Assembly: GCA_038234815.1 (NCBI GenBank)
Contig: JBBQSU010000007.1
Coordinates: forward strand, 1-52,431
Origin: JBBQSU01 sp038234815
GTDB lineage: Bacteria; Planctomycetota; Phycisphaerae; Tepidisphaerales; Tepidisphaeraceae
DNA length: 52,431 bases
Direction of reading: 5' to 3'
Under the pieces are notes generated by a model, which had not been told where the DNA came from, ran no database searches, and saw nothing but the letters and a program-made list of their open reading frames with translations. A program made the position numbers and the translations under genes. Shown here in pieces: positions 33,783 to 41,985 of this stretch (positions within the stretch are counted from its first letter, which is position 1; the number at the start of each line of letters is the position of its first letter).

Positions 33783-33830
33783 ACAAACCGTTTGTTAGCA
33801 GAGGCTTAGGTGTATTTTGGAGCACTCCAA
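33783..33830. promoter_or_regulatory. Two palindromes in an AT-rich divergent region
   Basis: ACAAAC-C-GTTTGT (33783-33795) and TTGGAG-CA-CTCCAA (33817-33830) lie 21 bp apart, next to a strongly AT-rich stretch (33764-33783). This is the probable promoter area for rpsO on the minus strand, and possibly for the plus-strand region beginning at 33900. Their size suits dimeric repressors. Confidence 0.4.
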
Positions 33831-33899
33831 GTTGCGAGAAAAAGCGCCAATTCGCGCACCGTTGGCCCTTAAAAGCCCTTAGGGTAGAGGAGTATTCTT

Positions 33900-34589
33900 A
33901 TGACCAACGACCGGTTCATTCTCATGGTCGTCTATGCAGTGGCGCGGGCTTGTGGGGCGCGTTCAATGCGGGACCTCGAGTTCGGACGCGCCCAATCGTG
34001 CGGGAAAGGTGGACATGCAAATGTCCGTCTAGGCGCGGACGTTTACCACGCGGGATGTTCCTGGGCTTGGGGCGTTGGAGGGGCGCCACAAACGGGACCT
34101 CCCAAGTACCCGGCCGGACTCAAAAATGGCCTCTTCGTGACACCCATGGGACCACAAAGGGACCTCTTTGGGACCCCCTTTGGACCCCTTTTTCTCATTC
34201 AAACGGATGCGAAACACGAAAATTTGCCCGAAATTCGACGAAATCGGATTGGCGGCGCCGAAGTATATACGAAAAAGCGTGTCCCTCGGCGGACAGGGTC
34301 CGGGCGACGAGGGGCCACGCCGAGTTGCCGCGCTGCGTTTCTCGTTCCGCCAATCTCGCAAGGCGAAGGACCAGCGCGCCGGGCTTTCTTGATGGTGCCC
34401 ACCGCTGCTCTCATCAGGTGCAGCGCGGGCGTGAGTGTGGCGGCATTGTCGCAACGACACGCTAGACCCCGCCCGGTCCGAGTTGCCCACTCGAAGGTCG
34501 GCGGAGGAGGCTGGCGGACCAGGGGTTTGCGGGGACTTTCCTCGCGGCCTACGGTGACAGTCGGCGGCGACGCGCGTATCCTGTCGCGC
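33900..34589 (+). other. 690-bp region with an open frame but no recognised gene
   Basis: A plus-strand frame opens at ATG 33900 behind an excellent GAGGAG and runs without stop into the DUF3891 gene, but its 230 residues look non-protein-like: many Arg, Gly, Pro and Trp, no hydrophobic core. Structured features are present: a 6-bp stem with a GCAA loop (GGACAT at 34011, ATGTCC at 34021), TGTCC/GGACA (34279-34283, 34290-34294), and a GGGACC-rich short repeat. It could be a structured RNA, a decayed gene or an N-terminal extension. I cannot decide. Confidence 0.4.
34148..34193. repeat. Short GGGACC tandem repeat
   Basis: Four contiguous units: GGGACCACAAA, GGGACCTCTTT, GGGACCCCCTTT and GGACCCCTTTTT (11, 11, 12 and 12 bp). 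Another GGGACCTCCCAAG lies about 55 bp upstream at 34095. Confidence 0.65.
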
Positions 34590-35423
34590 ATGATCCGAAG
34601 GCACGCCGGAAAGCAGTTTTTCCTGATTTCGCAGCATGAACACGCGCTCTTGGCCGCGGATTTTGGAAAACATTACGGCAATGCCCAATTCGCCCGGCCC
34701 GAGCCGCTGGGTTTGACCCTCGAGGCCGTTGCCCAGCACGACGACGGTTGGCCGCTCCATGATGAACTGCCGACGTTAAACGACCGCGGGCTTCCGCTGG
34801 ACGTGTTCGATTCACTCGGAGAGTTCGGCCTTCAATTCTGGACCACCAGCGTGGATCGGGCCAGCGCGGTCGATCCCTATGTCGGGCTTCTGGTCAGTCT
34901 GCACGTGCTGGCCTTGTCGATGTTGGTGATTCCGCATACTCAGGGCGCAGACCCGAAGGCCCTGGCGATCAAGTTTGCCCTGAATAAATTCCAGCACCGC
35001 GAAGTGGAACGGCAGGAATTGCTTCGCCGGAAACTGGGCATGCGCACCGATATTCCGCTGAAACTGGGAGTGGCGAAGGCTGGGATTTCGGCCGATGAGG
35101 ATCAACTGACCGTTAACTTCCGGTTCCTGCAGGCGATGGATGTGATCAGTCTGGCGCTCTGTTGTACAAATCCGCCGGTGGATACGACGCAGGATGTTTT
35201 CCCGAAGCCAGGCTCTTCGCCGGTGCGCTTGCAGTTTCATCGCCAGGCGGACGACACGCTATGCGTGAAGCCCTGGCCCTTTAACCGCTCGGTGATCGAA
35301 TCGAGCGTGGCCTATCGCGCGGTGAGCGATGAACCGTTTGCCAGCCAAGCGGCATTTCGAACGGCCTTTGCGGCGGCAAGCCCCGAGCGCCTGCCCGTGC
35401 GCCTGATCGATGGCGGGGAGTAA
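34590..35423 (+). CDS. DUF3891 family protein
   Basis: 277 residues from the ATG at 34590. The N-terminus IRRHAGKQFFLISQHEHALL and the HDDGW motif (EAVAQHDDGWPLHDELP) fit DUF3891, whose conserved His and Asp residues suggest a metal-dependent activity of unknown kind. There is no signal peptide. The in-frame upstream stretch (33900-34589) lacks family similarity. Its stop lies 6 bp before the AmpG-like gene, so the two are probably co-transcribed. Confidence 0.78.
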   Translation: MIRRHAGKQFFLISQHEHALLAADFGKHYGNAQFARPEPLGLTLEAVAQHDDGWPLHDELPTLNDRGLPLDVFDSLGEFGLQFWTTSVDRASAVDPYVGLLVSLHVLALSMLVIPHTQGADPKALAIKFALNKFQHREVERQELLRRKLGMRTDIPLKLGVAKAGISADEDQLTVNFRFLQAMDVISLALCCTNPPVDTTQDVFPKPGSSPVRLQFHRQADDTLCVKPWPFNRSVIESSVAYRAVSDEPFASQAAFRTAFAAASPERLPVRLIDGGE

Positions 35424-35429
35424 GCAGCC

Positions 35430-36701
35430 GTGCGCTCCGTGCTTCACATCTTCACCGAACGCCGGATGGCCGTGCTGCTGGCCCTGGGATTTTCGTCGGG
35501 CTTGCCGCTTGCCCTCACCGGCGACACGCTGCAGGCGTGGTTGAAGCTTTCGGGAATGAAGGTGGAGACGATTGGCCTGCTGGGATTGGTGGGCTTGCCC
35601 TATGCGTTAAAGTTTGTGTGGGCACCGGTGATGGACCGTTTCGCCATTCCGCTGCTGGGCCGGCGCCGGGGGTGGCTGCTGGTCACCCAGTTGCTTCTGA
35701 TGGCAGGTATCGGCCTGCTGGGGATGCAATCGCCAGAAAAATCGGTGACGCGTGTTGCGATCTTGGCTTTGGTGGTGGCGTTTCTATCGGCAAGCCAGGA
35801 TATCGTATTCGATGCCTATCGCACGGACCTGCTGGACGAGGACGAGCGAGGCCCCGGCGTTGCGGTGACGGTAACGGGGTATCGGGCGGCGATGATCGTC
35901 AGCGCCGCCGGGGCGCTGATGCTGGCCAGGGTATTGCCATGGGCGAAGGTCTATCTTTTGATGGCGATGGCGATGGGCGTGGGCCTGATTGCGACGCTTT
36001 TTGCGCCCGAGCCGAAGCGCAAGGTGGCCGCTCCCGAATCGCTCGTCGCTGCGGTCGTCGATCCACTCGTGCAGTTTTTGCGCGCTAGCAACGGTTTGTT
36101 GATCCTGGGGTTCGTGGTCCTGTTCAAGCTGCCTGATGTCATGGCCGGTGCGATGAGTCAGGTGTTTCTGCTGGATATCGGTCATACAGCTTTCGAGATT
36201 GGGTCAATCCGGCAGGGACTTGGGCTAGCGGTGACGATCGTAGGAGCGGTGGTGGGCGGAGGGCTGACGACGCGCATGGGACTGCGGCGATCGCTGTGGC
36301 TCTTTGCCCTGCTGCAAACTGCCAGCAATGCCGGATTCCTGATGCTGAGTTTCACCGGGCGAAACTATCCTGTAATGGTTTCGGTGATCGTCGTAGAGAA
36401 TTTCTGTGCCGGGCTGGTGACGGCCGGATTTACTGCGTTTCTAATGAGTCGCTGCGACGTACGCTACTCGGCGACCCAGTTTGCCCTGCTCAGCAGCTTG
36501 ATGGCATTGACGCGGGTGCTGGGCGGCGCGCCGACCGGGTTTATCGTGCATTACCTCGGTTGGCCGTGGTTTTTTTTTACGACGATCGTGGCCGGCGCGC
36601 CGGGAATAGTGCTTTTGCCATGGGTGTTGCAGGGAGTTGACGCAGAGGCAGTGCCACAAGAATCGCAGGTGGCCGCGACGTCAACGGGCGTTGCGCAATG
36701 A
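35430..36701 (+). CDS. AmpG-like MFS permease
   Basis: 423 residues with about twelve membrane segments. ALGFSSGLPLALTGDTLQAW, LPYALKFVWAPVMDRFAIP and VVAFLSASQDIVFDAYRTDL are close to the pattern of AmpG (muropeptide, GlcNAc-anhydroMurNAc import) and related acetyl-CoA transporters. AmpG-like permeases recycle cell-wall fragments across the inner membrane. It begins with GTG 6 bp after the DUF3891 gene, with GGGGAG upstream. The exact substrate is unproven; no ampD or nagZ was seen in the window. Confidence 0.85.
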   Translation: MRSVLHIFTERRMAVLLALGFSSGLPLALTGDTLQAWLKLSGMKVETIGLLGLVGLPYALKFVWAPVMDRFAIPLLGRRRGWLLVTQLLLMAGIGLLGMQSPEKSVTRVAILALVVAFLSASQDIVFDAYRTDLLDEDERGPGVAVTVTGYRAAMIVSAAGALMLARVLPWAKVYLLMAMAMGVGLIATLFAPEPKRKVAAPESLVAAVVDPLVQFLRASNGLLILGFVVLFKLPDVMAGAMSQVFLLDIGHTAFEIGSIRQGLGLAVTIVGAVVGGGLTTRMGLRRSLWLFALLQTASNAGFLMLSFTGRNYPVMVSVIVVENFCAGLVTAGFTAFLMSRCDVRYSATQFALLSSLMALTRVLGGAPTGFIVHYLGWPWFFFTTIVAGAPGIVLLPWVLQGVDAEAVPQESQVAATSTGVAQ

Positions 36702-36737
36702 CCGCTAGTGGGTGGATTGGAAGCAAAGGAGAGACGC

Positions 36738-37466
36738 ATGTCAGCAATCGATGGTAAACAGCGAGTGGCATTGGTCACCGGCGGGGCCAGGCGAGTCGGT
36801 CGCGAGATCGTTTTGCGCTTGCACCGGGCGGCATTCAAAGTCTGCTTCACCTATTACCGGAGTGCTGAGGATGCGGCCGTTTTGGCGAAGGAAATAGACG
36901 GACTGGCGATCCCCGCCGATCTCACGCGTCCCGAGAGCAGCGTTCCTGAAATCGCTCGGGCGTTTAGCGAGCGTTTTGGTCGACTCGATGTGCTGGTGAA
37001 CAACGCCTCGATCTTCTCTCCCGGCGACCTTAGTCAGGTTTCGGTGGACCGCCTCCGGGCGATGAATGCCATTCACGTTGAAGGTCCGCTATTGCTCTGC
37101 CAGCATTTCGCCCCTGTCCTCAAGGACACGCGAGGCCATGTCGTCAACCTGCTTGACCTGCTGGCCGAAAAGCCGTGGCCGGAATATCTCGCCTATTGCG
37201 CGAGCAAGGCGGCGCTTGCGAATCTCACGATCAGTCTGGCCCGGGCGCTTGCGCCGGAGGTGACGGTGAACGGCATCGCGCCGGGGGTGGTGGCATGGCC
37301 TGCGGACTATCCAGAGGCTGCCCGGCAGAAATACCTGGCGCGTGTGCCGCTCGGCCGAGCGGGAACTCCGGCCGATGTGGCCGAATTAGTCCATTTTCTG
37401 GCCACCGCCGGGTCGTACATTACCGGGCAGGTTATCCGTGTGGATGGGGGAAGGTCGACCACGTGA
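36738..37466 (+). CDS. FolM/pteridine reductase-like short-chain dehydrogenase
   Basis: 242 residues from the ATG at 36738, with AAAGGAGAG upstream. A classical SDR: cofactor motif VTGGARRVGREIVLRL, NNAS in the middle, catalytic YCASK (WPEYLAYCASKAALANL), and the C-terminal GQVIRVDGG. The ARR in place of the usual SGIG and the LLDLLAEKPWPEY loop resemble FolM/PTR1 pteridine reductases, which reduce dihydro-folates or -biopterins. The substrate is inferred from sequence style only. It lies 36 bp after ampG. Confidence 0.8.
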   Translation: MSAIDGKQRVALVTGGARRVGREIVLRLHRAAFKVCFTYYRSAEDAAVLAKEIDGLAIPADLTRPESSVPEIARAFSERFGRLDVLVNNASIFSPGDLSQVSVDRLRAMNAIHVEGPLLLCQHFAPVLKDTRGHVVNLLDLLAEKPWPEYLAYCASKAALANLTISLARALAPEVTVNGIAPGVVAWPADYPEAARQKYLARVPLGRAGTPADVAELVHFLATAGSYITGQVIRVDGGRSTT

Positions 37467-37535
37467 AACCACGGCGGAGTGTTCGCCATGATTTATGAGC
37501 ATTACAACGCCGGTCGATGGGCAAGAGCCTTGCGA

Positions 37536-38438
37536 TCAGAAATCCACCACCTGCTTAAACAGCGAGTAGCGCGCGTCAATTTTCGCGCGGTCAGTCGAAC
37601 GCAGGCCACCGAGCGAAAAATCGGAGATCGTGTACGTCGCAACGACCGTGCCGTAAGCCAGCGCCCTGCGGAGCGTGCTTTGCGACAGGCTTCCCTGGGT
37701 GGCCAGATAGCCCATCATCCCGCCCGCAAAACTGTCGCCGGCACCGGTGGGATCAACCACGCGATCAGTGGGAAACGCCGGCAGCGCGAACACTTCGTCC
37801 CCGCTGCACATCAGGCACCCGTGTTCGCCCTTTTTAATCACCACGACCTTGGGCCCAAGTTGCAGCACTGCCCGCGCGGCCGAAACGAGATTCTTCTGTT
37901 CGGTCAAGAGGCGTGCTTCGCCGTCGTTCAATACCAGCACGTCGATGGATTTGAGGAGTTTCAGCAGTTCGGCGCGCTGGGTGGATATCCAGAGATTCAT
38001 CGTGTCGGCGACGATCAATTTCGGAGACTTGAGACTTTGGATCATCTCCTGCTGCAGCACCGGATGGGTGTTGGCCAGAAATACGTAGCGACTGTCGACG
38101 AACTGTGCGGGAATCCTTGGCGCCCGTTCGGCCAGGACGTTCAGATCGACCTCGACGGTGACCGCTTCGTTCATGTCTTTGATATAGGACCCGTGCCAAC
38201 GGAAAGTTTTGCTGCCCTGGCGTTTTTCCAGTCCCGTGGTGTCCACTTCCTGATTGTCAAAAACACTGAGCAGTTCGGCGGGGCAATCCTCTCCGACCAC
38301 GCCGACGAGCCGCACGGGCGTGAAAAACGACGCGGCATACGCGAAGTAAATCGCCGATCCGCCGATCACGTCGTCGCGCTTGCCGAAAGGTGTTTCAACC
38401 GTATCGATGCCAATCGAACCGGTCACCAGCAAAGACAT
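37536..38438 (-). CDS. PfkB family sugar/nucleoside kinase
   Basis: 300 residues. The ribokinase-fold signatures are present: an N-terminal GGSAIYFAYAASFF, and the C-terminal anion-hole motif VVDPTGAGDSFAGGMMGYLA with the catalytic Asp. The early GSIGIDTVETPFGKRDDV and the short lid suggest a PfkB member of the adenosine-kinase/sugar-kinase group. The phosphate acceptor is not predictable. AAGGAGAAGAC precedes the ATG and overlaps the end of the upstream PIN-like gene, 9 bp away. Confidence 0.88.
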   Translation of the reverse strand: MSLLVTGSIGIDTVETPFGKRDDVIGGSAIYFAYAASFFTPVRLVGVVGEDCPAELLSVFDNQEVDTTGLEKRQGSKTFRWHGSYIKDMNEAVTVEVDLNVLAERAPRIPAQFVDSRYVFLANTHPVLQQEMIQSLKSPKLIVADTMNLWISTQRAELLKLLKSIDVLVLNDGEARLLTEQKNLVSAARAVLQLGPKVVVIKKGEHGCLMCSGDEVFALPAFPTDRVVDPTGAGDSFAGGMMGYLATQGSLSQSTLRRALAYGTVVATYTISDFSLGGLRSTDRAKIDARYSLFKQVVDF

Positions 38439-38447
38439 GTCTTCTCC

Positions 38448-38819
38448 TTAGAATTTAGTGGGCAACTGGCGGACTTTCACGCGCGTGCCGGTCACCGTGT
38501 AGAGCCGGCCGGGCGTGAGCCGGCGATAGCGTTTGAACAAGCGATCGATGGCATCATCCTGCTCCACGTCGGCGCCATCCAGTTGCAGATAAACAAAGCA
38601 ACGCCCCGCAGGAAGGCCGTTCTCAACCACGTAGTCTACGACCGTAGATTCGGTGGTGATCAGTTCCAACTGCCGGGCGCGCACGACCTTAAGTATTTCA
38701 CTGAGCGCGGGCTTTTCAGGCAGATCGCACGCGCTTGCAGCAACCGCGTGGTGTTCGTGCCGCTCAAACGCCGCCGCCACGGCCGGTGTTATCGAACTTC
38801 CGTACATTATCCATCGCAT
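38448..38819 (-). CDS. PIN-like domain protein
   Basis: 123 residues. It starts RWIMYGSSITPAVAAAFERH and has ELITTESTVVDYVVENGL, with acidic residues (Asp in SACDLPE, Asp in STVVDYV) at spacings seen in PIN-like nucleases of the DUF5615/Mut7-C style. The nuclease assignment is tentative. It precedes the PfkB gene by 9 bp, so the two form an operon, but no antitoxin-like partner gene is present. Confidence 0.5.
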   Translation of the reverse strand: MRWIMYGSSITPAVAAAFERHEHHAVAASACDLPEKPALSEILKVVRARQLELITTESTVVDYVVENGLPAGRCFVYLQLDGADVEQDDAIDRLFKRYRRLTPGRLYTVTGTRVKVRQLPTKF

Positions 38820-38913
38820 GGGCCGAACACTCTACCCGTCCCGGCCTTGATTGCCAGCGCCGCGATGTTTTCGGCTCGCGGCTTGAAAGCTACAACACGC
38901 CCGCTTGAGGCAT

Positions 38914-38942
38914 TTGACACTCGGGACTGTGTTGGATAGCTT
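38914..38942 (+). promoter_or_regulatory. Candidate promoter for the histone H1-like gene
   Basis: A perfect TTGACA (38914-38919) with TAGCTT (38937-38942) at a 17-bp spacing; the -10 box is weak. The start codon is 38 bp downstream, with GGAGG in the leader. Confidence 0.4.
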
Positions 38943-38979
38943 TTTTTGATTAACCCATGAACCCCTTGGAGGTTTTGCT

Positions 38980-39189
38980 ATGCAGGAATATGAAAATCTG
39001 AAGCGACTGGTGACCGAAGCCGAGGACGACGTGAACAAAGCCCAGGGTGGCAACAAGGCCGCCGGGACGCGCGTGCGGAAAAAGATGCAGGAGATCAAGG
39101 CCGCGGCCCAGGAGGTTCGGCAGAAGGTTCTGGAAGGCCGTGAAGGCGAACCCGGGGAAGCCCCCGCGGCACCCGCCCCGCCGATGTAA
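38980..39189 (+). CDS. Histone H1-like (Hc1-type) small protein
   Basis: 69 residues. ENLKRLVTEAEDDVNKAQGG followed by NKAAGTRVRKKMQEIKAAAQ is the Hc1/histone H1-like helical domain found in Chlamydiae and Planctomycetes, followed by an acidic then Ala/Pro-rich tail. By family knowledge it should bind DNA and help to compact it. Unlike Hc1 the C-terminal tail is acidic, not Lys-rich, so DNA binding may be weak or modulated. RBS GGAGG is present; a terminator follows. Confidence 0.8.
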   Translation: MQEYENLKRLVTEAEDDVNKAQGGNKAAGTRVRKKMQEIKAAAQEVRQKVLEGREGEPGEAPAAPAPPM

Positions 39190-39220
39190 ACCTGTGCCTC
39201 TGCTTTGTTTTGCAGATTAC

Positions 39221-39252
39221 TGGGAAGAGGTGAAGCGTTTCACTTCTTCCCA
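39221..39252 (+). terminator. Terminator of the histone H1-like gene
   Basis: A 14-bp stem, TGGGAAGAGGTGAA (39221-39234) with TTCACTTCTTCCCA (39239-39252), one G-T pair, GCGT loop, then TTTCATATCTT. Confidence 0.7.
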
Positions 39253-39280
39253 TTTCATATCTTACTTTGCCGGGTAATTC

Positions 39281-39757
39281 ATGCCGCCAAGAACCCTTTT
39301 CGACATCGGCAGTCTTGATTTGTCCAGGGTTATTTATGGCCCGGACGTGATTCGCACGATCAATCCTCAGCGGTTCGAGATGGAACATCTCGATGCCATC
39401 GTCCATTGCGATCCACCCACTGGCCAGATTGTCGGCTATAAGGACGTCAAGGCGGATGAATTTTGGATTCCCGGGCATATTCCCGGCCGGCCATTGCTGC
39501 CAGGCGTTATCATGGTCGAGTCTGCGGCGCAGTTGTCTTCATTCTATACTAAGTATGTGGTGAAGGTGCCGGGATTCATTGGGTTTGGCGGGATTGAAAA
39601 TTGCAAGTTCCGCATGCAAGTGCAGCCGGGACAGCGGTTATATTTACTGGGGCAGTATAAGTGGTATAGGCACCATCGAATTTGCTCGGAGATTCAGGGC
39701 CTGATTGACGGACAGATCGCGTTCGACGCCACGATTATCGGTGCAGAACTCGGGTGA
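39281..39757 (+). CDS. FabZ-like 3-hydroxyacyl-ACP dehydratase
   Basis: 158 residues. A hot-dog-fold dehydratase of the FabA/FabZ group: FWIPGHIPGRPLLPGVIMVE supplies the catalytic His and Glu. The usual FabZ HFPGxPVMPG is altered to HIPGRPLLPG, and an N-terminal extension of about 25 residues precedes the fold. It probably dehydrates 3-hydroxyacyl-ACP in fatty-acid or lipid A precursor supply. Some planctomycete genomes have several paralogs, so this may be a specialised one. The exonuclease gene follows with overlapping or near-overlapping start. Confidence 0.82.
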   Translation: MPPRTLFDIGSLDLSRVIYGPDVIRTINPQRFEMEHLDAIVHCDPPTGQIVGYKDVKADEFWIPGHIPGRPLLPGVIMVESAAQLSSFYTKYVVKVPGFIGFGGIENCKFRMQVQPGQRLYLLGQYKWYRHHRICSEIQGLIDGQIAFDATIIGAELG

Positions 39758-39786
39758 TTTTTTTTGCTGGCTCATTCGAGGACGGC

Positions 39787-40770
39787 ATGTCCTTTTCATT
39801 GCTTACACCGTTGCGGGAGATGCCGATCGCGGTGGTCGATGTCGAGACCACGGGCGCATCGGCAGGGCTTGGCGACCGCGTGATCGAGATCGGCATCGTG
39901 CGCATGTTGGGTGGGCAGATTGACCGGCAATATTCGCAGCTCATCGATCCCCGTCGCCTGCTTTCCCCGGGCATCAGCGCGCTCACCGGCATCACGCCGA
40001 GCATGTTAACCGGCAAGCCGATCTGGCGCGACGTGCAGGACCAGATCACCCCATTGCTAACCGGCGCCGCGATCCTCGGGCACAACATTCCCTTCGACCT
40101 GTCATTCATCCGTCACGAATATCGCCGGACTGGAGTCGATCTGCCCGAGGTATTCGGCAACCCGCCGGTGTTTGATTCGGTGCGCCTGGCCCGGAGGCTT
40201 TTCGGGCGAGGGGGAAATGGCCTGCAGCGCCTGGCCCAGCGGCTTGGGCTGGCCCCGCCGATTGCCCACCGGGCCTTGGCCGATGCCCTGACGACTGCAG
40301 GGGTGTTTGAGCGCATGATCGCCATCTGTGGGGGCTGGGAAATGTCGCTCTGCGATTACCTGCTTCAACAAGGCGGGCCGGTCAATCTGGTCGCCGGTCC
40401 GGACCAGGGCGCCATCCTGCCGCTGGAACTGGAAGAGGCCCTGGACCTGCGCGGGAAAGTGCGCATGGTCTATCTCGATGCCCGCAACCAGCAGACCGAG
40501 CGGATCATCGAGCCGATCAAGGTCAGACGATTTAAGAGCGAGCTGACGCTGGTTGCCCATTGCCAGCTTCGCAACGACCAGCGGACGTTTAAGGTGGATC
40601 GCATCGTCAGCCTGACGCGCATCGTCGAAACCGTCGAAACGGATGCGATCGAGCGACCGATCAGTGCAACCGCGTCACCGCTTCTGCGGCGGCTTAATGA
40701 TGCGTCTTCCGATGCACGCGCTGGCGCGGACCGGGCACAGACCCGCCCGGCCTCGACCGACCTGACATGA
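39787..40770 (+). CDS. DnaQ-type 3'-5' exonuclease fused to a WYL domain
   Basis: 327 residues. Residues about 10-185 are a DEDD exonuclease: Exo I AVVDVETTGA, Exo II GHNIPFDLSFIRHEYRR, Exo III HRALADALTTAGVFE, all with the acidic residues. Residues about 215-275 match a WYL domain (RGKVRMVYLDARNQQTERII, then EPIKV). WYL domains usually sense ligands or nucleic acid in transcription and defence regulators. No polymerase partner is adjacent, so the enzyme is not obviously a Pol III epsilon subunit. The start is ATG 39787 behind GAGG; an in-frame GTG at 39754 overlaps the fabZ stop but has no RBS. Confidence 0.85.
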   Translation: MSFSLLTPLREMPIAVVDVETTGASAGLGDRVIEIGIVRMLGGQIDRQYSQLIDPRRLLSPGISALTGITPSMLTGKPIWRDVQDQITPLLTGAAILGHNIPFDLSFIRHEYRRTGVDLPEVFGNPPVFDSVRLARRLFGRGGNGLQRLAQRLGLAPPIAHRALADALTTAGVFERMIAICGGWEMSLCDYLLQQGGPVNLVAGPDQGAILPLELEEALDLRGKVRMVYLDARNQQTERIIEPIKVRRFKSELTLVAHCQLRNDQRTFKVDRIVSLTRIVETVETDAIERPISATASPLLRRLNDASSDARAGADRAQTRPASTDLT

Positions 40771-40875
40771 AAATCACCCGGCCCTTCTGCAACATTTGCT
40801 GGCCTGGCGCATGTTGAAACCAATGCCTTGAGGAGGCCCGCTACCGGGACAATCTGCCTGCGGTCTGGCAACGCC

Positions 40876-40903
40876 TTGACATCGGCGGGGTATGGACTTA
40901 GGA
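40876..40903 (+). promoter_or_regulatory. Candidate promoter for the gld-like operon
   Basis: TTGACA (40876-40881) and a weak TTAGGA/TAGGAC (near 40898-40904) lie about 70 bp upstream of the GTG at 40974. The spacer is 16-17 bp. The 203-bp gap between the exonuclease and this operon holds no other gene. Confidence 0.35.
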
Positions 40904-40973
40904 CTTTGGCCCGGTTTGATTGCGAGCGGAAGTAAACGGCCCGTCGGGCGGAAAAAGTTTCGAGGACAATCGC

Positions 40974-41942
40974 GTGATTTCAGCATCAAAGCTTACGAAG
41001 GTCTATGGCCACACTCGTGCCGTGGATGAGGTGAGTTTCGACATCGAAAAGGGACAGATCGTGGGGTTTCTTGGGCCAAACGGCGCGGGGAAATCGACGA
41101 CGATCAAGATGCTGACCTGTTATCTGCCCCCGACCGGTGGGCAGGCGACGGTTAATGGTTTTGACATTTTTCATCAATCCCACGAGGTTCGAGAAAGCCT
41201 CGGATATCTGCCGGAAAACGTGCCGCTATACACGGAAATGCGCGTGGAGGAATACCTCGATTTTCGCGGGCAACTCAGGAAGATGAATCGCGCCGATCGC
41301 CGGCAGCGCCTGGAATATGTCTTAGAGCGCTGCTGGCTGAAAAGCGTTCGGCGGAAAACCATCGGGCATTTGTCCAAAGGGTTCCGCCAGCGCGTGGGCC
41401 TTGCCGATTCCCTGCTGCACAACCCCAAAGTGCTGATTCTGGACGAGCCGACTGTCGGCCTGGACCCGACGCAAATCCGTGAAACCCGCAAGCTTATTAC
41501 CGACCTCGGCGGGGATCACACGATCATGTTATCGACGCATATTCTGCCGGAAGTGGAGGCGGTGTGCAGCCAGGTGATCGTGATATCTGGCGGGCGGATC
41601 GTGGCCCGGGGGTCACCCGATGAACTGCGCGCCAGCCGCAGGACGCAGGCGCGCGTGTTGCTGGAGTGTCGCGGGCCGGTTGCCGACGTGCAGAAGGCCC
41701 TGGCGCGCGTCAGTGGCGTGGCCGATGTGCAGATTCTCTCAGACGAGGCCGGGGGGCACGTGACAGCGGCGCTGAAACAAAAAGAGGGCTATGACGTGCG
41801 CGAGGAAGCCGCTCGCACGGTAGTGGGCAATGGCTGGCCGCTGCGCGAGGTGCGCCTGGAAGCCGCGTCTTTAGAGGAATTCTTCGTTCAAGTGACGGCC
41901 AATCAGGCGATGGCGACCGGGACGGCCGGAGCAGGAAACTGA
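40974..41942 (+). CDS. GldA-like ABC transporter ATP-binding protein
   Basis: 322 residues from a GTG start, with GAGGA upstream. ABC ATPase: Walker A GFLGPNGAGKSTTIKMLTCY, signature LSKGFRQRVGLADSLL, Walker B VLILDEPTVGLDPTQIRETR, H-loop LSTHILPEVEAV. The roughly 100-residue C-terminal extension and the order of genes match the ATPase of GldA/NatA-type exporters. It heads the operon with a permease, a GldG-like protein and a DUF4340 protein. GldAFG is needed for gliding in Flavobacterium, but many non-gliding bacteria carry it, and its substrate is not known. Confidence 0.9.
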   Translation: MISASKLTKVYGHTRAVDEVSFDIEKGQIVGFLGPNGAGKSTTIKMLTCYLPPTGGQATVNGFDIFHQSHEVRESLGYLPENVPLYTEMRVEEYLDFRGQLRKMNRADRRQRLEYVLERCWLKSVRRKTIGHLSKGFRQRVGLADSLLHNPKVLILDEPTVGLDPTQIRETRKLITDLGGDHTIMLSTHILPEVEAVCSQVIVISGGRIVARGSPDELRASRRTQARVLLECRGPVADVQKALARVSGVADVQILSDEAGGHVTAALKQKEGYDVREEAARTVVGNGWPLREVRLEAASLEEFFVQVTANQAMATGTAGAGN

Positions 41943-41985
41943 CCATGTACGCCATCAAGCCAATGACAGATCAGTGGAGCAAAGC

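Noticed and set aside
33900..34589. N-terminal domain of the DUF3891 protein
   Set aside because: The family start is at the ATG at 34590; the upstream part has no similarity to it and contains short DNA repeats and hairpins.
37479..38939. 486-codon open frame on the plus strand
   Set aside because: Antisense to the PfkB kinase and the PIN-like gene, both with family motifs and RBS.
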